Assembly (NCBI GenBank): GCA_023436825.1
Contig: JAEZHS010000129.1
Coordinates: 1-12,500, forward strand
From: Pseudomonadota bacterium
GTDB lineage: Bacteria > Pseudomonadota > Alphaproteobacteria > Reyranellales > Reyranellaceae
Length of the DNA: 12,500 nucleotides
Reading direction: 5' to 3'
The position numbers and the translations under genes are program-made. The notes beneath the pieces are model-generated. The model did not search any database and had not been told where the DNA came from. It saw only the letters and a list, made by a program, of their open reading frames with translations. The stretch's first letter is position 1. Each line of letters starts with the position of its first letter. Positions 6,061-12,500 of this stretch are shown here, piece after piece.

Positions 6061-7311
6061 ATGAACGCATCGTCTGGTTTCTTCGGCTGGCGCGCCGTCG
6101 CCGGCGCTTTCGTGCTGGGCGTCTTCGGCTGGGGCATGGGCTTCTACGGTCCGCCGGTCTTCCTGCCCGCCGTGCAGGAAGCGCGGCAATGGTCGGTCGT
6201 GCTGGTCTCGACGGCCGTCACCCTGCACTTCCTGATCGGCGCCGTCGTCGTCGCCAACCTTGCCGAGCTGTATCGGCGCTTCGGCCTTCCCACCGTCACC
6301 AAGGCGGGGGCACTGCTGCTCGCCGTCGGCGTGATCGGCTGGGCCTTGGCGCGCGAGCCCTGGCAGCTGCTGCTGGCGACATTGCCGAGCGGCGCGGGCT
6401 GGGTGGCGATGGGCGCCGCGGCCATCAACGCCATCATCGCGCCGTGGTTCGTCCACAAGCGGCCGGCCGCGCTCTCCATGGCCTACAACGGCGCCAGCAT
6501 CGGCGGCGTGGTCTTCTCGCCGCTCTGGGTCGCCACCATTGTCTGGCTCGATTTCCCGACCGCTGCGACGATCATCGGCGCCGCCATGCTCTTGACGGTG
6601 TGGCTGCTGTCCGACCTGGTCTTCTGGCGCACACCCGACAGCATGGGCCAAGTGCCCGACGGTGCGGCGCCGAGCACGCCGCCCGCTGCGACGGCATCGG
6701 CACCATCCCTGCCGGGGCGCCTTCTGTGGCGTGACCGCACCTTCCTGACGCTGGCCGCGGCGATGGCGCTGGGGCTGTTAGCCCAGATCGGCCTGATCGC
6801 TCATCTTTTCTCCCTGCTGGTACCACCGCTCGGCGAACAGGCCGCCGGCATCGTCATGGGACTGGCGACGGCGAGCGCCATCGCCGGCCGCACCGCCCTC
6901 GGCTGGCTGATGCCGGCCGGCGGCGACCGTCGCCTGTTCGCCTGCGCCAGCCACGTCGTGCAGATCGCTGGCTCGCTCGCCCTGATCCTGGCCGCCGGCG
7001 AGAACATCGTGCTGCTGGTTAGCGGCGTCCTGCTGTTCGGCGCCGGAATCGGCAACACGACATCCCTGCCGCCGCTGATCGCCCAGGTCGAGTTCACCCG
7101 GGCCGACGTCCAGCGCGTCGTGCCGCTGATCGTCGCCATCGGCCAGGGCACCTACGCCTTTGCTCCGGCTGCCTACGGCGCCTTGCGCTCGCTCTCGATC
7201 CACGAGACGGCGGCGGTCGCCGTCACGGCAATGATCATCCAGGCGCTGGCGGTTGCGGCCTTCCTCGCCGGTCGACGGCGGGCGCCGTCCCTAGCACCGG
7301 TAAGATCCTGA
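6061..7311 (+). CDS. MFS transporter, 416 aa, 12 transmembrane helices
   Basis: Major facilitator superfamily permease of the inner membrane. Twelve hydrophobic segments can be placed at roughly 12-34, 46-67, 80-96, 103-125, 142-162, 168-188, then a polar Pro/Ala-rich loop (189-226), 228-253, 262-282, 291-311, 315-338, 354-376 and 383-404, the standard 6+6 plan. The FFGWRAVAGAF start and the APWFVHKRPAALSMAYNGASIGG segment after helix 4 resemble the monocarboxylate/oxalate-formate type of MFS carriers, so an organic anion is a reasonable but unproven substrate. ATG 6061 starts just before helix 1; the ribosome binding site is weak, and an in-frame ATA upstream is not credible. Its 3' end overlaps the convergent LysR coding region by 77 bp. 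It is divergent from the DUF1428 gene. Confidence 0.9.
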   Translation: MNASSGFFGWRAVAGAFVLGVFGWGMGFYGPPVFLPAVQEARQWSVVLVSTAVTLHFLIGAVVVANLAELYRRFGLPTVTKAGALLLAVGVIGWALAREPWQLLLATLPSGAGWVAMGAAAINAIIAPWFVHKRPAALSMAYNGASIGGVVFSPLWVATIVWLDFPTAATIIGAAMLLTVWLLSDLVFWRTPDSMGQVPDGAAPSTPPAATASAPSLPGRLLWRDRTFLTLAAAMALGLLAQIGLIAHLFSLLVPPLGEQAAGIVMGLATASAIAGRTALGWLMPAGGDRRLFACASHVVQIAGSLALILAAGENIVLLVSGVLLFGAGIGNTTSLPPLIAQVEFTRADVQRVVPLIVAIGQGTYAFAPAAYGALRSLSIHETAAVAVTAMIIQALAVAAFLAGRRRAPSLAPVRS

Positions 7312-8170
7312 GCCGCTTGGTGGCGAAATCGACGAAGGCGTCGATCTTGGGCGCGCGATGGACGCGCCCCTTGGTGACGAGATGCACCGGCAGCGGCGGC
7401 GCTTCCCAGGCCTGCAGCAGGCGCACCAGCTTGCCCGACGCCAGCTCGTCGGCCACTTGATAGGACAGGAGCTGGGCCACGCCGCGGCCCTCGCGCGCCG
7501 CGCGCAGCCGGGTCTCGACGTCGTCGACGCGCAGCCGGCCCATCAGGCGCGGCGCCGTACGCAGGCCGGCGAAGCTCCACTCCCGGTTGGCGCGCACCGT
7601 CCCCAGGATCGCCTCGTGCTGCGCCAGGTCGCCCGGCGCGCGCGGCGTGCCGCGCCGCTCGAGATAGGCGGGGCTTGCCACCCACAGCCGCCGCACGTGG
7701 CCGACCAGCCGCGCGGACAGGGTCGAATCGGCGAGCGGACCGATGCGCAGCGCGACGTCGATGCCCTCATCTATGAGATCGATGTTGCGGTCGTTCAGCA
7801 TCAGTTCGACCTCGACACCGGCCTCGGCGTCGAGGAAGCGCGCCACGATCGGCGCGATGTGGCGGCGGCCGAACTGCACCGGAGCCGTGATGCGGAGCAG
7901 CCCGCGCACCGGCGCCTCGCGCGCGCCGGCCGTCGCGGCCTCGTAGTCGGTCGTCAGGCTGCGCGCCTTGTCGTAGAAGGCGCGGCCCGCCTCGGTGGGC
8001 GCCAGCCGCCGCGTCGTGCGATCGACCAGCCGCACCCCGATCCGATCCTCCAGGGCCGCCAGGGCGCGGGTGACGGCGGGCGGTGAACGGCGCAGCCGCG
8101 CGGCGGCGCGCGCCAGGCTGCCCTCCTCCACGATGCGCACGAAAATCGCGAGCTCGTCCAGCCGATCCAT
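7235..8170 (-). CDS. LysR-family transcriptional regulator, 311 aa
   Basis: DNA-binding regulator with the standard layout: an N-terminal winged helix-turn-helix (residues 1-60; MDRLDELAIFVRIVEEGSLA, then AAARLRRSPPAVTRALAALE, IGVRLVDRTTRRLAPTEAG), a linker helix, and a periplasmic-binding-like effector domain from about residue 88 (GLLRITAPVQFGRR onward). The subfamily resembles the short-linker LysR proteins that often sit beside oxidoreductase or transporter genes. ATG 8170 has GGAAG seven bases upstream and yields the canonical N-terminus. The last 17 or so residues, rich in Pro, Gly and Arg, extend beyond the usual end and run antisense into the MFS gene. It is divergent from the GFA/PNPOx pair, its most likely target, and probably autoregulates through the palindrome at 8177-8195. 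The effector is unknown. Confidence 0.92.
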   Translation of the reverse strand: MDRLDELAIFVRIVEEGSLARAAARLRRSPPAVTRALAALEDRIGVRLVDRTTRRLAPTEAGRAFYDKARSLTTDYEAATAGAREAPVRGLLRITAPVQFGRRHIAPIVARFLDAEAGVEVELMLNDRNIDLIDEGIDVALRIGPLADSTLSARLVGHVRRLWVASPAYLERRGTPRAPGDLAQHEAILGTVRANREWSFAGLRTAPRLMGRLRVDDVETRLRAAREGRGVAQLLSYQVADELASGKLVRLLQAWEAPPLPVHLVTKGRVHRAPKIDAFVDFATKRLRILPVLGTAPAVDRRGRPQPPAPG

Positions 8171-8176
8171 GTTGAT

Positions 8177-8195
8177 TCTTCCAATATATGGAAGA
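8177..8195. promoter_or_regulatory. TCTTCCA-N5-TGGAAGA inverted repeat, candidate LysR operator
   Basis: Perfect 7-bp arms (8177-8183 and 8189-8195) surround ATATA, inside the 95-bp spacer between the divergent LysR gene and the GFA gene. A further TCTTCC lies at 8214-8219. The dyad overlaps the LysR ribosome binding site and a possible TATATT -10 read on the minus strand, so binding would naturally block LysR expression. Assignment to this LysR protein rests on position only. Confidence 0.5.
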
Positions 8196-8265
8196 GTGAT
8201 TTTTACATTGATGATCTTCCTGTCGCAATCGGCTGGACCTAGCTTCACGGCCGACGGAGGATTCC

Positions 8266-8661
8266 ATGCTGACCGGAAGCTGCCTGTGCGGAGCTGTCGC
8301 CTACGAGGCCGACGCCGTTGTCGAACGCATCGTCCATTGCCATTGCCGGACCTGCCGCAAGACGCACGGCACGGCCTTCTCGTCGGTCACGGCCGTGCCG
8401 CGTGGAAAATTCCGCTGGATCCGCGGCCAGGACCGGCTCGGCGCCATCGAATCCTCGCCCGAGAAGTTCCGCCGTTTCTGCACGAATTGCGGCTCGCACA
8501 TCGTGGCCGAACGCGTGGCGCAGCCGGTGGTGCTGCTACGTTTGGGTTGCCTCGACACGCCGGTCACCGATCGCCCGCAGATCCATATCTGGCGATCCGA
8601 CGCCGCGCCCTGGTACGATCCCAAGCAGCAGTTCCCCGAGACGCTCGAGGGTCTGACATGA
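8266..8661 (+). CDS. GFA/CENP-V domain zinc protein, 131 aa
   Basis: Member of the GFA family (named for glutathione-dependent formaldehyde-activating enzyme), though most members have no proven activity. The zinc-binding Cys set is complete: Cys6 and Cys8 (GSCLCG), Cys25, Cys27 and Cys30 (HCHCRTC), and Cys72 and Cys75 (FCTNCGS). The length is the full single domain. ATG 8266 has a strong GGAGG at 8256-8260, five bases upstream. Its TGA overlaps the ATG of the next gene in an ATGA, so the two are translationally coupled. The gene is divergent from a LysR regulator that probably controls it. It is probably a cytoplasmic zinc protein acting on a thiol adduct or small electrophile, but that is inference from the family name. 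Confidence 0.92.
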   Translation: MLTGSCLCGAVAYEADAVVERIVHCHCRTCRKTHGTAFSSVTAVPRGKFRWIRGQDRLGAIESSPEKFRRFCTNCGSHIVAERVAQPVVLLRLGCLDTPVTDRPQIHIWRSDAAPWYDPKQQFPETLEGLT

Positions 8662-9581
8662 GCCCGCAGGATGGATCTGCCTTCCTCGCCTTTCACGAGG
8701 ATGAGCTCTTGGCGCAGACGTTGGCCGGCCATCAGCGCGCCGGGCGTGCCGCGATCCGGCCGTTCATGCCCGACCAGCATCGCGAGTTCTTCGCCCTGCT
8801 GCCCTACCTGTTCACCGCCACGCCCGACGCCGACGGCTGGCCGATGCCCTCGGTGCTGACCGGCGACAAGGGGTTCGTCCGGTCGCCCGATCCGCTGACG
8901 CTGCGCATCGACGCCCTGCCTGCGGCGGGCGATCCCGCCGCGTCGACGTTCGTGGCCGGCGCAGAGATCGGCATGATCGGGCTGGACTTCACCACGCGGC
9001 GGCGCAACCGCGCCAACGGCCGGCTGGTCGCCGTCGACGAGGGGATCACCGTCGCGATCGCCCAGAGCTTTGGCAACTGTGCGCAGTACATCCAGACGCG
9101 CGAGCCCTCGCCGCGCGCCGCCGTCACCGCCGCGCCGGCCGAGTCTCTCGACCGGCTCGACGACGAAGCGCGCGCCGTCGTCGCAGCGGCCGATACCTTC
9201 TTCGTCGCCAGCCGCTCGCGCACCGGCGTCGGCGGTGGCGGCCTCGACATGTCGCATCGCGGCGGCAGGCCGGGCTTCGTCGGCGTGATGGGCGACACGC
9301 TTGCCATCCCCGACTTCCGCGGCAACCGCTTCTACAACACGTTGGGCAACCTTTTGGGCGATCCGCGCGCCGGCCTGCTGTTCATCGACTTCGCCTCGGG
9401 CGACATCCTGCAGTTCCAGGGCCGGGTGTCGATCGACTGGCATCCTGGCGGCGGCCCGGCCGGTGCCGAGCGGCTGTGGCGCGTCGAGGTCACACGCGCC
9501 TGGCGGCGGCGCGGTGCCTTTCCCTTCATTTGGCGCTTCGGCGACTACGCCCCGACCACGCTCGCAACCGCTATCTGGTAG
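8658..9581 (+). CDS. PNPOx-like flavin-nucleotide-binding protein, 307 aa
   Basis: Pyridoxamine-5'-phosphate-oxidase-like split-barrel protein of the COG3576 kind; such proteins bind FMN or FAD, but their reactions are mostly unknown. The N-terminal half (about 40-150) carries MIGLDFTTRRRNRANG and the family hallmark FGNCAQYIQTR at 139-149. The second split barrel (about 170-290) carries DTFFVASRS, GLDMSHRGGRPGFV and GNRFYNTLGNLLGDPRAGLLFIDF, the usual flavin-contact and dimer region. In other genomes this module is sometimes fused to a flavodoxin/ferredoxin reductase; here it stands alone. The start ATG 8658 overlaps the GFA stop. The gene ends one base before the stop codon of the convergent dehydroquinase-like gene. 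Predicted cytoplasmic; no signal peptide or membrane segment is seen. Confidence 0.88.
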   Translation: MSPQDGSAFLAFHEDELLAQTLAGHQRAGRAAIRPFMPDQHREFFALLPYLFTATPDADGWPMPSVLTGDKGFVRSPDPLTLRIDALPAAGDPAASTFVAGAEIGMIGLDFTTRRRNRANGRLVAVDEGITVAIAQSFGNCAQYIQTREPSPRAAVTAAPAESLDRLDDEARAVVAAADTFFVASRSRTGVGGGGLDMSHRGGRPGFVGVMGDTLAIPDFRGNRFYNTLGNLLGDPRAGLLFIDFASGDILQFQGRVSIDWHPGGGPAGAERLWRVEVTRAWRRRGAFPFIWRFGDYAPTTLATAIW

Positions 9582-9582
9582 G

Positions 9583-10020
9583 TCAGGCCTTGGCCTTCCG
9601 CAGCCGCGCCATCATGGCCTCCAGCGCCAGCAGGTAGGAATCGATACCAAAGCCCGCGATCATGCCAACCGCTGCTTCGGCGGTGACCGAGCCGTAACCG
9701 CGCTTCTCGATATTGGTCATGTGGATTTCGATCGCCGGCGCATTGATCGACCTCAGGCAGTCGCGCAAGGCGTGCCCGGCATGCAGGAAGCCCGCCGGAT
9801 TGAACAGCACGCCGTCGATACTCGCCCGATCCGCCCGGTAGATCGCCGACACCGCCTCGCCCTCGGTGTTGGTGTAGAGAATGTCCAGGTCGACAGCGAG
9901 CTCGCGCGCCCGGCGCCGCAGGATGGCGTCGAGTTGCTTGGCCGAAGTCGTTCCATACAGCTCAGGCTGGCGGCGGCCCAGATACTCCATGTTGGCGCCC
10001 TGGATCAGCAGCAGCTTCAT
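9583..10020 (-). CDS. Divergent type II 3-dehydroquinate dehydratase-like protein, 145 aa
   Basis: Belongs to the AroQ fold: LLIQGANMEYLGRRQPELYG at the N-terminus, FNPAGFLHAGHALRD in the middle, EIHMTNIEKR and VGMIAGFGIDSYLLALEAM at the end. Compared with classical AroQ, key residues are kept at Asn10, Arg17, Tyr22, Asn74, His80, Glu98, His100 and Arg107. The first loop reads QGANMEY rather than NGPNLNL, and the segment after Arg107 is about three residues shorter, removing the second Arg and the HHSY stretch of the usual lid. It could be a true dehydroquinase of a separate subgroup (shikimate or quinate pathway) or an enzyme with another substrate. ATG 10020 has a GGGG-type site five bases upstream. 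The neighbours give no shikimate context. Confidence 0.8.
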   Translation of the reverse strand: MKLLLIQGANMEYLGRRQPELYGTTSAKQLDAILRRRARELAVDLDILYTNTEGEAVSAIYRADRASIDGVLFNPAGFLHAGHALRDCLRSINAPAIEIHMTNIEKRGYGSVTAEAAVGMIAGFGIDSYLLALEAMMARLRKAKA

Positions 10021-10092
10021 TGATACCCCGATAAGACGCGGCAGGACCTCTCCAGGCGCCTGCCACCAACGCTGGATGAACTTTAGAACAAT

Positions 10093-10128
10093 TCTCGCAT
10101 TAACTGAAAGCGTCTCGATATGCGAGAC
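10093..10128. promoter_or_regulatory. Two overlapping, mutually exclusive dyads upstream of the dehydroquinase-like gene
   Basis: TCTCGCAT (10093-10100) is complementary to ATGCGAGA (10120-10127) across 19 bases. GTCTCG (10112-10117) is complementary to CGAGAC (10123-10128) across 5 bases. Both use the same GCGAGA stretch, so as RNA only one hairpin could form. This lies in the 161-bp spacer (10021-10181), which holds no gene. It may be an operator or leader structure; no other sign of attenuation was seen. Confidence 0.25.
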
Positions 10129-10181
10129 CTTACAGGCGATTTATCGCAGCTGTATCCGCTCTGCAAGCTGACGCGCCGAGG

Positions 10182-10542
10182 CTACCGGATACCATGGTAG
10201 GAGACGAAGTGTACGCATCCTTGCCCAAGGAGGGCCAGAACGATCACGCCCGCCAGCCCGAGGGCCGGCACGGAGCCGCCCGGCCGGCGATTGAACAGAC
10301 TCACGAGGCCGATCACGAACAGTATCGCCACTGGAAAGGCGAACACAGCGAAGAACGCCAGCAGGGTCGAGAGCGCCAGCGCCAGCCCCCCGCATCCACC
10401 ACACCAGCACATAGAGTGGCGCCAAACCCAGGCAGACGGCGAAGAACACGATTTCGCCTGAATGAAGGCCGATCCAACCCAGGCGTCTGGTAGCAAGCAG
10501 CGCTAGGGCGACCACTACGAGGATCGCGAACGCGACATCCAC
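10182..10542 (-). pseudogene. Small multi-helix membrane protein interrupted by a frameshift
   Basis: Two adjacent frames together spell one hydrophobic protein. From a GTG at 10542 the first frame reads VDVAFAILVVVALALLATRR and on to APLYVLVWWMRG. At the G6 run (C10386-C10391 on the plus strand) the natural continuation, LALALSTLLAFFAVFAFPVA and on to the end HFVSYHGIR at 10182, lies in the other frame. Removing one G gives an uninterrupted 119-residue protein with four likely membrane helices; without this the first frame degenerates into Arg/Pro-rich sequence. Either the gene is broken or the extra G is a base-calling error in a homopolymer. The start is uncertain: GTG 10542 has no good ribosome binding site, while AGGAAG lies further up at 10571-10576. 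I do not recognise the family. It is downstream of gltD on the same strand with a 103-bp spacer. Confidence 0.6.
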
Positions 10543-10583
10543 GTTCCAAGCAGCACACGAGTTCAGAACTTCCTAGCCAGGAC

Positions 10584-10602
10584 GCCCCGTAGCGGTCGGG
10601 GC
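10584..10602 (-). terminator. GC-rich hairpin downstream of gltD
   Basis: GCCCCG (10584-10589) and CGGGGC (10597-10602) form a perfect 6-bp stem with a 7-base loop, 44 bases after the gltD stop on the minus strand. No T-run follows, so it would be a weak or factor-assisted terminator at best. Confidence 0.3.
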
Positions 10603-10645
10603 TGCGCTCGCAGTCGGCGTAGAGGAGCCACGGCATGACCGACCG

Positions 10646-12097
10646 TTAGCGCGGTAGCGCTGTCGACCCCATCAGGCTTTCGTCGATCGAGCGGGCGCAC
10701 TGGCGGCCTTCGCGGATCGCCCAGACGACCAGCGACTGGCCGCGCCGCATGTCGCCGGCGGCAAAGAGCTTGGGAACGCTGGTCTTGTAGTCCTGGACGT
10801 TGGCCAGAATGTTGCCACGCGGATCGAGCGCCACGCCCGACTGCTCGACCATGCCCGGCCGGCGTGGCCCCAGGAAGCCCATCGCGAGCAGCACCAGGTC
10901 GGCCTTGAGCTCGAACTTGCTGCCTTCGACCTCCTTCATGGCCGTGCGGCCGTCGGCGCCCTTCACCCAGTCGATGCGCACACATTCGAGGGCCGTGATC
11001 CTGCCGTCCTTGCCCACGGCGCGCTTGGTCAGCACCGCGAAGTCGCGGTCTGCACCTTCCTCGTGTGAGGACGAGGTCCGCATCTTGAGCGGCCAGTCGG
11101 GCCAGGTCAGCGCCTTGTTCTCGTGTTCCGGCGGCCGCGGCATGACCTCAAGCTGGGTCACCGAGGCGGCACCCTGGCGGTTCGACGTGCCGACGCAGTC
11201 CGAGCCGGTGTCGCCGCCGCCGATCACCACGACGTGCTTGCCCTTGGCCGTCAGCGTGCCGCGCGGCGCCGCACGCGCCTCATCGTCGCCCGCCACGCGC
11301 TTGTTCTGCTGGGTCAGGAAATCCATGGCGAAGTGGATGCCGGAGAGCTCACGGCCCGGCACTTCGAGGTCGCGCGGCCATTCGGCGCCGCCGGTCAGCG
11401 CCACGGCGTCGTAGCCTTCGAGCAGCGACTTGATGGAGACCGTGGCGCCGACCTCCACGCCGGTGCGGAACTCCACGCCCTCGGCCTCCATCTGACGCAT
11501 GCGCCGGTCGATCAGGCGCTTCTCCATCTTGAAGTCCGGGATGCCATAGCGCAGCAGCCCGCCGATGCGGTCGGCCTTCTCGAACAGTGTGACCGCATGT
11601 CCGGCGCGCGCGAGCTGCTGGGCGCAGGCCATGCCGGCCGGGCCGGAGCCAACGACCGCGACGCGCTTGCCGGTCTTCTTCGCCGGGACCAGTGGGCCGA
11701 TCCAGCCCTCGTCCCAGCCGCGATCGACGATCGAGCACTCGATCGACTTGATCGTCACCGGATTGTCATCGATGTTCAGCGTGCACGAGGCCTCGCAGGG
11801 CGCGGGGCAGATGCGGCCGGTGAACTCGGGGAAATTGTTGGTCGAGTGCAACACCTCGAGCGCGTCCTGCCAGCGGTCGCGCCGCACCAGCTCGTTCCAC
11901 TCGGGGATGATGTTATTGACCGGGCAGCCGTTGTGGCAGAACGGGATGCCGCAATCCATGCAGCGCGCACCCTGCCTGGCCACTTCGGCCGGCGGGAGCG
12001 GCAGCACGAACTCGCGCCAGTGCTTCAGCCGGGCCTCGATCTTCTCGTAAGGCCGCTCCTTGCGCTCGATCTCCAGGAAGCCGGTGGGCAGACCCAT
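10646..12097 (-). CDS. gltD: Glutamate synthase [NADPH] small (beta) subunit, 483 aa
   Basis: Supplies electrons from NADPH to the GltB subunit, which makes two glutamates from glutamine and 2-oxoglutarate (GOGAT cycle, cytoplasm). The N-terminal domain carries the two [4Fe-4S] cysteine groups: Cys46, 49, 54 and 58 ([15 protein letters not shown]) and Cys97, 101 and 105 ([10 protein letters not shown]). The FAD-binding Rossmann loop VVGSGPAG begins at 148 and the NADPH-binding loop [10 protein letters not shown] at 291-300. The family signature TSSSHEEG and the final [18 protein letters not shown] are present, and the length is normal. ATG 12097 is preceded by GGAGG at 12104-12108 with six-base spacing. 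It lies downstream of gltB on the same strand, but the 138-bp spacer is long for this pair and contains a palindromic repeat. Confidence 0.97.
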   Translation of the reverse strand: MGLPTGFLEIERKERPYEKIEARLKHWREFVLPLPPAEVARQGARCMDCGIPFCHNGCPVNNIIPEWNELVRRDRWQDALEVLHSTNNFPEFTGRICPAPCEASCTLNIDDNPVTIKSIECSIVDRGWDEGWIGPLVPAKKTGKRVAVVGSGPAGMACAQQLARAGHAVTLFEKADRIGGLLRYGIPDFKMEKRLIDRRMRQMEAEGVEFRTGVEVGATVSIKSLLEGYDAVALTGGAEWPRDLEVPGRELSGIHFAMDFLTQQNKRVAGDDEARAAPRGTLTAKGKHVVVIGGGDTGSDCVGTSNRQGAASVTQLEVMPRPPEHENKALTWPDWPLKMRTSSSHEEGADRDFAVLTKRAVGKDGRITALECVRIDWVKGADGRTAMKEVEGSKFELKADLVLLAMGFLGPRRPGMVEQSGVALDPRGNILANVQDYKTSVPKLFAAGDMRRGQSLVVWAIREGRQCARSIDESLMGSTALPR

Positions 12098-12120
12098 CAG
12101 CGGCCTCCGTCGTCTCGACC

Positions 12121-12190
12121 GGAGCGCGAAGCACGGAGCGGAGAGACCTTCTCTGCCACAGGCAAGACCCCTCGGCTTCGCTTCGCTCCG
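12121..12190. repeat. Palindromic GC-rich element in the gltB-gltD spacer
   Basis: Several nested dyads occupy the spacer. CGGAGCG (12134-12140) pairs with CGCTCCG (12184-12190). GGAGCGCGAAGC (12121-12132) pairs with GCTTCGCTTCGCTCC (12175-12189) apart from a 3-base CTT insertion. At the centre TGCC-ACA-GGCA (12154-12164) forms a small hairpin flanked by TCT and AGA. The whole could fold into one long cruciform or RNA hairpin. Such arrangements are typical of dispersed intergenic palindromes; in the transcript it could also tune gltD expression relative to gltB. Confidence 0.5.
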
Positions 12191-12235
12191 CTCGGGGCGA
12201 CGGCTCTTTTCATCACATTCACGCTTGCTGTTCCT

Positions 12236-12500
12236 TTATTCCGCGGCAACCGCTTTCGCCGCCGCCCGCTCGCGCGCCTGCAAAAGGGCGCGCTTGTAGT
12301 CCTTCGGCATCACCTTGATGAAGCTCTTGAGCGCGTTGTCCCAGTCCTCCAGCAGGTCGCGGGCACGCGCGCTGCCGGTGTGCAGGTGATGGCGCTCGAC
12401 CAGGATGCGCAGCCGCTCGGCATCGAAGCCCAGCACGTCGCCCATGCCGTTGTCGTCGGCGCTCAGGGCACGCTGGTGCGGCCGGCCCGGCGCATCCTTG
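12236..12500 (-). CDS. gltB: Glutamate synthase large (alpha) subunit, C-terminal 87 residues (partial)
   Basis: Only the 3' end is in the window; the frame runs open through the right edge. The visible residues are the end of the GltB/GltS alpha subunit: PHQRALSADDNGMGDVLGF, then RLRILVERHHLHTGSARARDLL and the terminal FIKVMPKDYKRAL, which closes the gltB beta-helix domain and is highly conserved in proteobacterial GltB. The stop is TAA at 12236-12238. An ATG at 12445 is internal, not a start. It precedes gltD in the same direction, the standard gltB-gltD order, so the two should form the NADPH-GOGAT operon. Catalytic glutaminase and FMN domains lie outside the window. Confidence 0.93.
   Translation of the reverse strand, partial: KDAPGRPHQRALSADDNGMGDVLGFDAERLRILVERHHLHTGSARARDLLEDWDNALKSFIKVMPKDYKRALLQARERAAAKAVAAE

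Noticed and set aside
8301..9443. Minus-strand open frame of 380 codons opposite the GFA and PNPOx genes
   Set aside because: Composition typical of antisense GC-rich DNA; the plus-strand genes have ribosome sites, ATGA coupling and family motifs.
10380..10400. Programmed ribosomal frameshift at the G6 run
   Set aside because: A +1 (or -2) shift would be needed and no stimulatory structure or known recoding family was recognised; a simple indel explains it.
10313..10636. Minus-strand frame starting MPWLLYADCERSPDRYG, overlapping the broken membrane gene
   Set aside because: The first 20 residues look plausible, but the rest is Arg/Cys/Ser-rich and out of frame with the hydrophobic protein; no start site support.
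1..12500. CRISPR array, tRNA/rRNA genes, transposases, integrases or phage genes
   Set aside because: No regularly spaced repeats, no cloverleaf-like sequence and no mobile-element protein was recognised on either strand.

Overview
The window is visibly GC-rich, with G/C-dominated third codon positions, GGAGG-type ribosome binding sites and tightly packed genes. The gene families (gltB-gltD, large-subunit-type acyl-CoA dehydrogenase, DUF1194 protein, DUF1428 protein, LysR/GFA/flavin-binding cluster) point to an alphaproteobacterium, perhaps of the Rhodospirillales/Rhizobiales kind. That placement is inference; no rRNA or other taxonomic marker is present. All of it looks chromosomal. I see no tRNA, rRNA, transposase, integrase, phage gene or CRISPR array.

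Layout. (1) 30-3957, minus strand: an acyl-CoA dehydrogenase, then 139 bp downstream a three-domain adenylation / carrier / thioesterase protein (A-PCP-TE). The latter is the most interesting gene here: its thioesterase has Cys in place of the usual nucleophilic Ser. (2) 4091-4999, plus strand: an exported DUF1194 von Willebrand A-like protein, divergent from the dehydrogenase. An 87-bp imperfect inverted repeat (5002-5088) fills the gap to the next, convergent unit. (3) 5103-5927, minus strand: a DUF1428 protein and a GNAT acetyltransferase, probably one operon, served by a good sigma70-type promoter whose -10 region overlaps a CTTAAC/GTTAAG palindrome. (4) 6061-7311, plus strand: a 12-helix MFS transporter, overlapping tail-to-tail by 77 bp with a LysR regulator (7235-8170, minus). 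(5) 8266-9581, plus strand: divergent from the LysR gene, a GFA/CENP-V zinc protein and a PNPOx-like flavin-binding protein, joined by an ATGA overlap. A perfect 7-bp inverted repeat sits between regulator and target genes. (6) 9583-10542, minus strand: a divergent type II dehydroquinase-like protein, preceded by a small membrane protein gene broken by one extra G in a G6 run. (7) 10646-12500, minus strand: gltD and the 3' end of gltB (NADPH glutamate synthase), separated by an unusually long spacer containing a palindromic repeat.

How the genes work together. gltBD is core nitrogen assimilation. The LysR/GFA/PNPOx group has the classic layout of a divergent regulator and its target operon. 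The dehydrogenase and the A-PCP-TE protein may form a small acyl-metabolite pathway, but the sequence alone does not give the substrate. The remainder is ordinary accessory metabolism. I did not find a convincing new multi-gene system. The best leads are the Cys-type A-PCP-TE protein, the two intergenic palindromic elements, the DUF1428 promoter/operator and the dehydroquinase-like protein with an altered active-site loop.
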